Assembly (NCBI GenBank): GCA_023807065.1
Contig: JAJJLU010003750.1
Coordinates: 1 to 33,564, forward strand
DNA: 33,564 nucleotides
Reading direction: 5' to 3'
Source of the DNA: Isotricha intestinalis
Taxonomy: Eukaryota; Ciliophora; Litostomatea; Vestibuliferida; Isotrichidae
Shown here one piece after another: positions 19,901 through 29,047 of this stretch (its first letter is position 1; each line of letters opens with the position of its first letter). The notes under the pieces were generated by a model. It saw nothing but the letters and a program-made list of their open reading frames with translations, made no database searches and was not told where the DNA came from. A program made the translations under genes and the position numbers.

Positions 19901-21067
19901 GAAACCGAAATGATAAACAAAATCTTTTTAATAGCAAATTCACTTTCTGAATATTTTAAACAAGTAAATAAAAGAGAAAATATTTTCTTATTTACTGATA
20001 ATTTAAATTTAATGATTAAAATGATAAACCTCTTTTTAAAATTTGATGATTATTATTCAGAAAAAACTCAATTGTTTTTAAAATATTTTGATTCACTAAA
20101 TCTTGATTTTATAGATAGAATAAAGTTAAAACCAGTATATTATATTTTAATAAATTTATATGAAATTTTAATAATTCCAATCCAATATATTCAATATTTA
20201 AAAAATGATATTAAAAAAGGATATTCATCAATGTTAATAGAAATTTTCTCTCATCAATTAAAAAGTTCTGATGAAATTAAAAATTATTTTGCTTTAGAAA
20301 TGATATTAAAATTATTTTCAATAGAAATATTTTGTCAAGAAGTAACTTTAAATTTAGAATTAATTGCAGGAATAAAAAAATATTTAAATGAATCATATGA
20401 AAAGGAAGAATTATCTTGGATAGATATTTTATTTGATAAAATAATAAAATTTTTAAAACACAAAAATTTCAAAATAGTCCTTTTATGTCATTTTATAATT
20501 TCATTATTAGTTCCTGAAAATTTGCATTTAAAATTTGAAGAAAAAATAAAAGTAATAATAAAAGATTTTACTTGGATTTCAAATCAAGAAATTTTAGATT
20601 TGTATTTTTTCATAAGAGAAAAAATAAGGTTCCCAAAAAAATCAGAAAAAAAACCTGAAGATTATATGAAAGAAAATAACTTTCATCAAATTGATAATAA
20701 AGGATATGTTGAAAAAGAAATTAATGTAGATGAAATTGATGATGAAGAAGAAATTGAAGAAGAAAATGAAGAAGATGAAATAATTGATTCTGATGAATTA
20801 ATTCAGAAAGAAATTAATAAAAATAAAAATGAAAATGATAAAAATGAAATTTCCAAAAATAATTTTCAAAATAATGAAAATTTAAATAATAAAAATAATA
20901 GAATTAAAACAATTGAATCTTTAACAAAAGATGATGATGATAATTTAACTTTGGAAGATTTAGGTGTTGTTGAAGTAGATGATAATATTTTTGATAATTT
21001 TGATGAAGCAAATATTCCTGTTTTGAAAAGAAATAGAGAAAGATGTAAAGGGTATACTCCATTATAA
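16967..21067 (+). CDS. Large unrecognised protein, probable alpha-solenoid scaffold with acidic tails
   Basis: The product has 1366 residues and starts at the first ATG in the frame. Residues about 38-58 form a Glu/Lys cluster. Residues about 65-170 look beta-rich, with alternating hydrophobic strands and few helices, like a small beta-sandwich. From about 175 to 1220 the sequence is a long run of Leu/Ile/Phe-rich amphipathic helices with short Asn/Ser/Lys loops, as in HEAT or ARM type solenoids, though I cannot assign individual repeats. A Ser/Lys-rich, probably disordered loop lies around 400-470. The C-terminus (from about 1224) is polar with a dense Asp/Glu cluster (about 1252-1275) and a final RCKGYTPL-type tail. 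There is no signal peptide or transmembrane segment, which suggests a cytosolic or nuclear scaffold. I do not recognise the family, and composition bias makes by-eye homology unsafe. Confidence 0.75.
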   Translation: MEFFLDSPNVEIKVDEIENNQDNIISPLDIDIKLNNKNEEEEIEKEENEKEEEEIEIKTSNMNYSLNLYFKFDDFYLVNQIKLFINNELQNYIKINKIKFRNINTKEWEDAYFYAPDTKDKILKSNDSITIFSVGLTNNVNISLIINKKEKYKSTLIIKEIKDSISRILIHAQYIYTIPNSTMLMTLINLKNYFLNYSSYNHILIENQPKSIIHNYLGSLFLSSIAMIQSRLFIQSSELLTTLQNFILKNENNSDVIDFCKIFFEIDKNEYQIIKICIIKIELVKSLCMFEHGHIHIYLNCLKHCIKVNEKNDFSWIKETVSFNKVNELVSDKYYIQNFLQKYGDRISDLITRYLTNKSEIIKFSILKIVEFIIDYNPLILFKYLDNIVYFLFKTSYSCSDNYKNSSQNTLNSPNKLSEVFEENELMFPQKLFESFINNNSKIHKLQSKESFKDNSVPKSKNSISQVLQTQIKYTILTITSNIPSFNDEIIINILDKVSSFLFEILRTTDKENVVYIFSINLLKKCFETITYNISTNDLISLFILGIKSNIKDLFKEYLSFQKITNSNKVNRKSSKEAKESIQATTAKNNVMNALFNTSGLIENSKLGNLLILILDKVSDYNINSDNSIFIDIAEYISTLIFFLKDDENDNENEKDFAIFYIYLLLELCILVNFPKEKFNIKKKICELSKYESEKENEVNLSTNKFIEILFNLETFTLSNKKSYILFEITLDILTKIKMLYDTNNELFSYEKFFLPQYKTLNVFLENGIFSDNIQYLIKTIPLCEMKDEDFIVIFKNIFFKFLKNFENFYTEESFLLSTQFLDKIKFFIDKSLFDEITQAIVNKSHYKGNPFKQYYNKYFELIFEFPQYFQYLTETIISQLNQYNENVSKYKKNKNKFKTFYIKFIDFLEILRKFYEFVKNKNIEDEEIDKYSLFNNKDIIELIISTVQIADDTIISKIDSLINENLNLYEFDPSKDNETEMINKIFLIANSLSEYFKQVNKRENIFLFTDNLNLMIKMINLFLKFDDYYSEKTQLFLKYFDSLNLDFIDRIKLKPVYYILINLYEILIIPIQYIQYLKNDIKKGYSSMLIEIFSHQLKSSDEIKNYFALEMILKLFSIEIFCQEVTLNLELIAGIKKYLNESYEKEELSWIDILFDKIIKFLKHKNFKIVLLCHFIISLLVPENLHLKFEEKIKVIIKDFTWISNQEILDLYFFIREKIRFPKKSEKKPEDYMKENNFHQIDNKGYVEKEINVDEIDDEEEIEEENEEDEIIDSDELIQKEINKNKNENDKNEISKNNFQNNENLNNKNNRIKTIESLTKDDDDNLTLEDLGVVEVDDNIFDNFDEANIPVLKRNRERCKGYTPL

Positions 21068-21148
21068 TATTTTTTTATTGAATAATTAAAAATATTATAT
21101 TAAATATCTTTTTTTATTGTTGTTTATATTAAATATATGATTTAATTA

Positions 21149-21170
21149 TTTCTGTTATAAATAACAGAAA
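21149..21170. repeat. Inverted repeat, 10-bp arms, downstream of large helical gene
   Basis: TTTCTGTTAT and ATAACAGAAA are perfect reverse complements separated by AA, 82 bp after the stop at 21067. The arms include two G/C pairs, which makes chance less likely than for pure A/T arms. It could be an RNA hairpin in the 3' untranslated region or a dyad protein-binding site. Confidence 0.6.
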
Positions 21171-21304
21171 ATTTAAAATAAAATTAAAAACATCATTTTA
21201 GAATTGAAAAATTAGGTTTTATATTTCAAATAGAATTTCTATTAAAAAAAAGAAAAATGAAAAATACTTTGATGATAGAAAAATATAGAATAGTTTAAGT
21301 TAAT

Positions 21305-21331
21305 GGAAAGAAAAGAATTCAAATTCTTTCC
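21305..21331. repeat. Inverted repeat, 8-bp arms, upstream of BRCC36-like gene
   Basis: GGAAAGAA (21305-21312) and TTCTTTCC (21324-21331) are perfect reverse complements around an 11-bp spacer containing GAATTC. The site lies 112 bp before the BRCC36-like start codon, so it is a candidate dyad factor-binding site. Each arm has three G/C pairs. Confidence 0.5.
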
Positions 21332-21442
21332 AAAAAAACTTTATTCAAAAAAATGTTAATTAAAACACAACAAAAACAAACAATTAATTTATAAAATAAT
21401 ATTAAATCATTTTTTTTCAAAAAATAAAAAATAAAAAAATAA

Positions 21443-22297
21443 ATGAGTAACAATAGTTACAGAGAATATAATTATTGTGATTTAGTTCAAATAACAAGTG
21501 AAGTATATTGTAGTATATTAAACCACGCGTTATTAACAGAAGAAGAAGAAGTAATGGGATTATTAATAGGAAATGACCAAACGAAGCAAAATAAACATAT
21601 AATAAATATATTTTCCACAATATGTTTAACTAGAAAATGCAAACAAAAAGATAGAGTTGAATTTGATGAAATTCAAATAGCTCAAGCAGTTGATTTTGCA
21701 GAAAATTTAAAAAAAGAAAATAAAATTGAAACTAATGTTATTGGTTGGTATCATTCTCATCCAAGAATAACAATTCCTCCTTCAAATGTAGATTTAGAAA
21801 CTCAAAAAAATCAACAATATCAAGGTAATTTTGTTGGTTTAATTGTTTCTTGTTTTAGTTCTGATAGTAACAATGTTAATAAAATAAATATACTTGCTTT
21901 TCAAACTAAAAAAGATAATTATAGTTTAGTTCCTCATTATATTAATATTGAGTTTGTTAATGAAATTGAAATTTTCGGGAATTGTTGGTCTAATACTGCT
22001 AATAATGCTGAAACTTTTAGTTCTATTTTAAAAAATTTAATTAATGAAGAAGAAGAACAATATCAAAAAGAAAAAGAATTAATTGATGATGATGATTCAA
22101 TTAATAAAATTTTACTTCTTTCTAATAGACAAAGTTTACTTTGTAAAATTATACAAAATATTTCTACTCCTTATGTTAATAGTTTAGATTCTGAAATTGA
22201 AAATTTGAGAAATTATTTAGCCTATATTAGGGAAATTAATAATAAAATGAAAGATAATATTAGAAATTTTGAACAATTTAATAAATTAAGTGATTAA
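21443..22297 (+). CDS. BRCC3: BRCC36-like JAMM/MPN+ deubiquitinase
   Basis: This 284-residue protein has a complete JAMM zinc-metalloprotease motif: E36 in EEVMGLLIG, then H104 and H106 in GWYHSHP, S114 and D117 (HxH-x7-S-x2-D). The GWYHSHPRIT...S-x2-VD-x2-TQ block and the NFVGLIVSCF strand are typical of BRCC36, more than of the related CSN5, RPN11 or AMSH proteins. BRCC36 cleaves Lys63-linked ubiquitin chains and in animals works only with a pseudo-DUB partner (Abraxas or KIAA0157) in the BRCA1-A or BRISC complexes. The length matches the family, and the C-terminal helices (about 225-284) correspond to the part that contacts the partner. All catalytic residues are present, so the enzyme should be active if a partner exists; none lies in this window. 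The start ATG sits in an A-rich context and the stop is TAA. Confidence 0.93.
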   Translation: MSNNSYREYNYCDLVQITSEVYCSILNHALLTEEEEVMGLLIGNDQTKQNKHIINIFSTICLTRKCKQKDRVEFDEIQIAQAVDFAENLKKENKIETNVIGWYHSHPRITIPPSNVDLETQKNQQYQGNFVGLIVSCFSSDSNNVNKINILAFQTKKDNYSLVPHYINIEFVNEIEIFGNCWSNTANNAETFSSILKNLINEEEEQYQKEKELIDDDDSINKILLLSNRQSLLCKIIQNISTPYVNSLDSEIENLRNYLAYIREINNKMKDNIRNFEQFNKLSD

Positions 22298-22639
22298 TTT
22301 TATTGTAATTATTTAATTAAAAATACTAAACATCAATTTTTATTTATTTTTCTTTATTTTACAATTTCTTGTGAAAAATTATCTTAAAAAACTTATAATT
22401 ATTTTTTTTGTTTTGGTTTATAAATATGTTAAAAATAATTTTAAATAAAATTATGATATTTTTTTATATATTTTAACTAATTATCCTAACAAAAGTTATT
22501 TTGTTAGATATCATTTTTCTATTCATAAAAATAAAATGTTTTTAAATCAATTCTATATAATTAATTAATCATTATTTTTTTCTAAGGGAAATAATGATAA
22601 TATTTACAATTATTATTAATATTATATATTAAAAACTTT
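22298..22639. other. Convergent 3' spacer
   Basis: This 342-bp spacer holds the 3' ends of the BRCC36-like gene (plus) and the six-finger gene (minus). It is A/T-rich, with one well-formed inverted repeat at 22486-22507. No ORF or RNA gene is visible. Confidence 0.5.
22486..22507. terminator. Hairpin-forming inverted repeat between convergent genes
   Basis: CTAACAAAA and TTTTGTTAG are perfect 9-bp arms around a 4-base GTTA loop, each arm containing two G/C pairs. It lies 189 bp after the BRCC36-like stop and 133 bp beyond the six-finger gene stop, roughly mid-spacer. The hairpin would form in either transcript, so a role in 3'-end definition or as insulation between convergent genes is possible but inferred. 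Confidence 0.4.
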
Positions 22640-23758
22640 TTAATTATCAAAAGTTGACATAAATGTCTTTTCAAAATCAATATTTAATTCAGGGAGATAA
22701 TCTAAATAAGCAACTTCATTTTTATCATTTATATTATTAGTATAAGAAAGTCCATTAATTTCTTTATTAATTTGTTCGTAAAAAAGATAATTTGTTTCAT
22801 TATTGTTTCCCATCTTTTCAATAAAATTGTTTTCATTTTGATAATTAAAAGAAGGTTTACGAATTGAATATTCACGATTAAATAAATTTGCATTATAAAT
22901 ATTATTATTTCCTATATCATTACTATTTTTATCATTATATAAATTAAATAAATTATTAGAAAAATTACATAAAGTTAAATTTGAATTAGGTCTTGTTATA
23001 CTATTATTATTATTATCAATAATATTAACTTTACAATTATTTTTCTGAACTTCATTTTTTACACAAATGTTTTTTACATTTATTTTTTTCCCCATTTGCA
23101 TTTGAATTCTTTTTAAATGTCTTTTATAATGAATTTCCATATTACCTTTTTCAGCAAAATACTTATTACAACTTTCAATATGGCATTTATAATTTTTTTC
23201 TCCAGTATGAGTTCTAATATGAGCTTTTAAAGTAGATATTCTTCCAAATTTTTTATCACAATATTTACATTCAAATTTTCTAATTTTTAAATGTTGAATT
23301 TCAATATGATCTTTTAAATGACCATTAGTCTTATATGTTTTTGAGCATTTATCACATTTAAAAGGTCTTAACTCAGAATGAAATCTTTCATGAGTTTTTA
23401 AGTTTCCTTTTTCGTTAAAAGCTTTTCCACAAAAATTACAAATGAATGGTTTTGTTCCTGTGTGAGTTCTATAATGTACTTGTAATCTACTTTTTATTGA
23501 ATATTTTTTCTCACAATTTGGAAAAGGACATTTAAAAGGCTTTTGATTTTGATGAATTGTCATTATATGATTACGTAAATTTCCCATTGTTGAAAAAGAT
23601 TTTTTACATAAGAAACAATAATTTTTTTGATTTATCATTTCTTGCTTTGAAATAAAAACATTATTGTTTAAATTTTGGATATTTTGATTTTGTTCATTTG
23701 AATTTGATTCTAAAGATTGTATTTCAAAAAAATTTATTTCGTTTTGATCAGATTTCAT
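22640..23758 (-). CDS. Six-finger C2H2 zinc finger protein, probable transcription factor
   Basis: The 372-residue product has six consecutive C2H2 fingers: C48/C51/H64/H69, C77/C82/H95/H99, C107/C110/H123/H127, C135/C138/H151/H156, C164/C167/H180/H184 and C192/C197/H210/H214. Linkers resemble the TGEKP type at HTGTKPF and HTGEKNY, while others deviate (HSELRPF, HLKIRKF), a mixture also seen in TFIIIA-like proteins. Two fingers have the CxxxxC spacing and four the CxxC spacing. The N-terminus (1-45) and the C-terminal 150 residues are Asn/Ser-rich and probably disordered, with an acidic end that could activate transcription. Sequence-specific DNA binding in the nucleus is the expected role; RNA binding is possible. 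It stands head-to-head with the second C2H2 gene across 185 bp. The start is the ATG at 23756-23758. Confidence 0.92.
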   Translation of the reverse strand: MKSDQNEINFFEIQSLESNSNEQNQNIQNLNNNVFISKQEMINQKNYCFLCKKSFSTMGNLRNHIMTIHQNQKPFKCPFPNCEKKYSIKSRLQVHYRTHTGTKPFICNFCGKAFNEKGNLKTHERFHSELRPFKCDKCSKTYKTNGHLKDHIEIQHLKIRKFECKYCDKKFGRISTLKAHIRTHTGEKNYKCHIESCNKYFAEKGNMEIHYKRHLKRIQMQMGKKINVKNICVKNEVQKNNCKVNIIDNNNNSITRPNSNLTLCNFSNNLFNLYNDKNSNDIGNNNIYNANLFNREYSIRKPSFNYQNENNFIEKMGNNNETNYLFYEQINKEINGLSYTNNINDKNEVAYLDYLPELNIDFEKTFMSTFDN

Positions 23759-25104
<1,346 letters not shown>

Positions 25105-25747
25105 TTATTCTTTATTCTAAAATTGTTTAATATTTTTATTATAATTAAATTATTTATTTTTCAAATTTTTTTAAAGAAAAAATGGAAAAAGATAATATTT
25201 GATAATTATAAAAAGATAAAACAGATAAAATAATATGAAATTATTGTTTAATTAAACAATATTTAGTGAAATATATTAAATAAATTTTTATGAAAAAAGT
25301 AACAACCATTATTTATATTTTGACGTCGAGTAAATAATTGATTAGATCATGTTATACATTTTATATTATCCTACTAAAGAATAAAAGTTATATATATAAT
25401 TAATTAATGTTAGTTTTTAGGAATAATTATACATTATTTAAATTTTCTTTTTCTACCTTATTTCCATTTTTTTTTTGTATTTATACTTTTAACTTAATTC
25501 TAAAATATATATTGTTCCTATAAAAAATGGAAAAATTAAATTTTGAAAAAACCAAGTTTTAAAATTTAAAATGAAAAAAAGAAACCCATATAATTAAAAT
25601 ATATATATTTCCAAATAAATATATTAACACAGATTTTTTAAATTCATTATTCATATATATTATATATAAAAACAAAGAAAAAAATAATTAATAAATAATA
25701 ATAAAACCATCTGTAAAAAGATATATTAATTCAAAATCAAATATTAA
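25105..25747. other. Convergent 3' spacer, longest gene-free stretch
   Basis: This 643-bp spacer lies between the YY1-like gene (plus) and the kinase gene (minus). I saw only tiny ORFs of about a dozen codons or fewer. It contains a 20-bp palindrome (25242-25261) and an isolated TGACGTC at 25321. For two 3' ends it is longer than the other convergent spacers, so a small non-coding transcript is possible, but no RNA family motif was recognised. Confidence 0.5.
25242..25261. repeat. Perfect 20-bp palindrome
   Basis: TATTGTTTAATTAAACAATA reads identically on both strands. It lies 138 bp after the stop of the YY1-like gene. It includes one G/C pair per arm. With no loop it is more like a dyad protein-binding site than a stable RNA hairpin; chance cannot be excluded at this A/T content. 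Confidence 0.6.
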
Positions 25748-28639
25748 TTAATATCCATAATTGTCATAAATCCAAGATATTAAATCACAAAAATCAAATC
25801 TTTTTTTTTCATTAATTTCAAGCATTAATAAAATACAATTAATAAATTTTTTGGAATATCTTCCTTTTAAATATTTTTCAACATTGTTTTTTAAAATATC
25901 CATATCATAAACTTCTCTAATATCATATAAAGATTGAAAAGTTAAAGTAGAAGCAAAAAGAAAAGTCAATCCAAGTGAAAAAACATCATTTTTAAAAGCA
26001 TTATATTGAATATTCCCTATATATGGGTATGTTCTATAAGCTTTAAATAATATTGGTGACATATATAATTCAGTTCCTTTTAATGTTTGTTTATTTGTAT
26101 CCCTTTGATTTTCTTCTAAATTTTTTTCAGATAATATTTTTTTTTCTTTGGTTTTTGCTTCTCCAAAATCTGCTATTTTAAATTTAATATTATTTTTCTT
26201 TTTATCTAAACTATCAATATTATTATTTTCTTTATTATTTATTTTATTTTTATTTGTGTTTTTATTTTTATTATTATCTTTTTTAATATCATTAATATTA
26301 TTATTATCATCGTTGATATTATAATTAGTAAAGCATAATATATTCTGTGGCTTAATATCTCTATGAGAAATTCCTTTAGATTGTAAAAGAGAGAAAGTTT
26401 CTATTAAAGATTTTAATATTATAATTAATTCATTTTCATTGTAATATAATTTTTTTTTAGCTCTTCTTTTAATTTCTTTTTCCCAATCATAATCAGCTAA
26501 TTCCATTAATATATACATAACATAAGTTAATTTATCTAATTTTTTTGTTTGAATACCATATATTTTAACAATATTTAAATTAGGATTTTCTTTATTTAAT
26601 TTTATTAATAATTCATATTCTTTTTTCTTTTCATTTATTTCTTCCATTGAAGAAGCTGAAATTTTTTTTAAAGCAAATTTATGATGATTTAAAGGATACT
26701 CAACTGAATAAATTTTTCCAAAAGTTCCTTCTCCAATTAATTTTATTATATCATAATCATCGGAATTAAAATTATTTTTATTTTCTTCTTCTAATACATT
26801 ATTTGCAGGAAAATAAGTTTTTGAAAAAGAATTTTTTTCATTACTTCCTGATTTTGTTGAAGAAGAATTTTTTTCTTTTGAATTAGTATTCATTTTTAAT
26901 GAAGTATTATCTGAAGTTTCTATTTCTGTTTTTAATTGAGATTTAAAATCTTCTAATTTATTATTTATATTAAATTTCATTTGATTTGTATTTTTTCCTA
27001 TAAATTTTTGTTTTATTTGTTTATTATTTATTTCGGAAAAATTATTTAAATTAATTATTTTATTAATTTTTATTTTATTTTCTTTTGATTTTTCTTTTTC
27101 TTTTTCTTTAATTTCCTTATCTGCACTATGATTACCAATAATATTACTAATAATATTATTTTTTCTATTATTATTTTCATTGTTAATATTATTATGATTT
27201 AGATTATTATTATTTAAACTATTATCATTATTTGAAACATTGAAATGAGTTATAATATTATTTTTGTTAGTTTTTTGATTAGATCTAAAAGAATTTTTAC
27301 CGTTTTTTATGTTCATAAATTCAAATAATATATTATGCATTTTTTTGGTTTCTAAAGGAGTAAAATTACTTTTAAATTCATTTTTAGAATCAGTTAATTT
27401 AATATTTGTCTTAAAATTAATATTAGTAATATTATTTTTAGATAAAAGACTTTCATTTGTATCAATATTCTTTTTAAATAACCTTAAACTAGTATTTGTT
27501 AAAGTTCTTTTAAAATTATTTTTATTTAAATTAACTCTTTCATGAGACTTTTTATTTGAAAAAGAAGAAATTTCATTAATATTTTTAAAACAATTTTTAT
27601 TTTTATAAGAAGATTTACAAGTTCTAATGACTTTAGTTTTAATTTTTTGAAAACAAAAAGGACAATTCCATTGAAATTTATCATAATTAAAAATTTCATA
27701 ACATTTATTACAAACAATAACTTTTTTATTTAATAAATTTCCATCTAATAAAATTCCTCCACAATTATGTTTAAATTTAGAATTTTTTTCTAAATCACAA
27801 TTACAATTTTTGCTTATAATAATTGAAGGATTTGCAAATTTATTATTAATAATTGAATGAATAATACATAAATTTTCTATTTTTGTTTTATCAAAATTAA
27901 TATATATTTTAGGTTCACTTTTAAATTTTTTGTTACAAATATCGCAATTAAAATATAATTTATTACTTTCATAAATTTTTTCACATTTAGAACAAATTAA
28001 ATTATCATAACAATTTTTTTCTTTTAAAATATTTACACATAAATTATGATCACAATTAGGACATTTCATTAAATTGTTTTTACTTTTTTCACAATGAACT
28101 TTATTAAATTGTACTTTATATAAAAATTTTTTTTTTCTGTTTTTAATATTTTTAATAGCAGAATAATAATAAATATTATGTTCTTTACAATATAAATATA
28201 AATGATATGGTTTATAAACTTCTTCACAAGAAAGACAATAAATATTATTTTGAAAATAAATTAAACTATTTCCACAATAATGTAAAGCTTCATTACATTT
28301 TTCACAATGAATATAAAAATTTGGTTTTTGTAAATAAGGTAAATTTTTCGGATTTATTTTATGTAATTTTTCTATTGAATTTCTTACATTTGTTCTATCA
28401 TTTATATATATTTTTAAAAATGTATTTTGAACTTTTTGAATAAGAGAAGAAGGAAAATTCTTTTTATTTATTTTTAAAGAAAGTGATACTTGATTTTCTA
28501 AAGTTGTTATAAATAAATCTTGATTTATATGATTTATTTTTGGAAAAATATCATTATATTGTTCTTGATAAATTCCTGAAAGCTCTAATTCATTTATTGA
28601 TATATCTGTTGAAGGAGGTGATTGATAAGACGTTGTCAT
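25748..28639 (-). CDS. Protein kinase with N-terminal multi-zinc-ribbon region
   Basis: The 963-residue product has three parts. Residues 110-330 hold a series of paired cysteines (C112/C115, C135/C138, C193/C196, C216/C219, C232/C235, C310/C313, C326/C329, plus others), suggesting several zinc-ribbon or treble-clef modules. Residues about 360-620 are Asn/Lys/Ser-rich and probably disordered. Residues 628-963 are a protein kinase domain: glycine loop GEGTFGKIYSV (636-646), beta-3 lysine K658, catalytic HRDIKPQN (759-766), DFG (824-826), the GTELYMSP segment (855-862) in place of a canonical APE, D885 with G890, and the late arginine R947. All core catalytic residues are present, so Ser/Thr kinase activity is expected. 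About 45 Asn/Lys-rich residues are inserted between the catalytic loop and DFG. I cannot place it in a named family. The start is the ATG at 28637-28639. Confidence 0.9.
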   Translation of the reverse strand: MTTSYQSPPSTDISINELELSGIYQEQYNDIFPKINHINQDLFITTLENQVSLSLKINKKNFPSSLIQKVQNTFLKIYINDRTNVRNSIEKLHKINPKNLPYLQKPNFYIHCEKCNEALHYCGNSLIYFQNNIYCLSCEEVYKPYHLYLYCKEHNIYYYSAIKNIKNRKKKFLYKVQFNKVHCEKSKNNLMKCPNCDHNLCVNILKEKNCYDNLICSKCEKIYESNKLYFNCDICNKKFKSEPKIYINFDKTKIENLCIIHSIINNKFANPSIIISKNCNCDLEKNSKFKHNCGGILLDGNLLNKKVIVCNKCYEIFNYDKFQWNCPFCFQKIKTKVIRTCKSSYKNKNCFKNINEISSFSNKKSHERVNLNKNNFKRTLTNTSLRLFKKNIDTNESLLSKNNITNINFKTNIKLTDSKNEFKSNFTPLETKKMHNILFEFMNIKNGKNSFRSNQKTNKNNIITHFNVSNNDNSLNNNNLNHNNINNENNNRKNNIISNIIGNHSADKEIKEKEKEKSKENKIKINKIINLNNFSEINNKQIKQKFIGKNTNQMKFNINNKLEDFKSQLKTEIETSDNTSLKMNTNSKEKNSSSTKSGSNEKNSFSKTYFPANNVLEEENKNNFNSDDYDIIKLIGEGTFGKIYSVEYPLNHHKFALKKISASSMEEINEKKKEYELLIKLNKENPNLNIVKIYGIQTKKLDKLTYVMYILMELADYDWEKEIKRRAKKKLYYNENELIIILKSLIETFSLLQSKGISHRDIKPQNILCFTNYNINDDNNNINDIKKDNNKNKNTNKNKINNKENNNIDSLDKKKNNIKFKIADFGEAKTKEKKILSEKNLEENQRDTNKQTLKGTELYMSPILFKAYRTYPYIGNIQYNAFKNDVFSLGLTFLFASTLTFQSLYDIREVYDMDILKNNVEKYLKGRYSKKFINCILLMLEINEKKRFDFCDLISWIYDNYGY

Positions 28640-29047
28640 ATTTTTTATATATATATTTTATTTAAATATTTTTTTTTGGAGTTAATTAAAAAAATTTATT
28701 TTATTAAAAAGAAGTTTTCAAAGAAATAATATTTGATAAACTTATTATCTGGAAAGTAAAATGAAAATAAGAATTGTTTAAAAATATTTTTTAATATATA
28801 TTATGTTTTGAATTATATAAATTTGTATATTTTATTAATCTATTTTTTAATGAAATAAAATATTTTTTTCTTCTTTCATAAATAATCTATTTGTTAATTA
28901 TTTTAATATATAGTATTTCCAAAGGAAAAACTTAATGCAAATATAATTTATTAAAATAATATCAAATATTAAAAACACGTTTTTATATAATTGAATAATT
29001 AATATGAATTTGAAAATAAATAAAAAATGTAAAATTAATAAAAAAAT
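28640..29047. promoter_or_regulatory. Divergent promoter region, kinase and coiled-coil genes
   Basis: This 408-bp A/T-rich spacer lies between the start codons of the kinase (minus) and the coiled-coil gene (plus) and should hold both promoters and leaders. TA-rich stretches occur around 28640-28660 and 28790-28800, but nothing stands out as a specific element and no ORF was seen. Confidence 0.4.

Larger units (their letters stand above)
21068..21442. other. Intergenic spacer between co-directional genes
   Basis: This 375-bp A/T-rich spacer holds the 3' end of the large helical protein gene and the promoter of the BRCC36-like gene. Two inverted repeats (21149-21170 and 21305-21331) are its only distinct structures. 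No ORF or RNA gene was seen. Confidence 0.5.

Noticed and set aside
16967..21067. Possible virilizer-like (m6A writer scaffold) identity for the large helical protein
   Set aside because: The FLD-type N-terminus, size, helices and acidic stretch are suggestive, but no diagnostic motif was seen and composition bias makes by-eye similarity unreliable.
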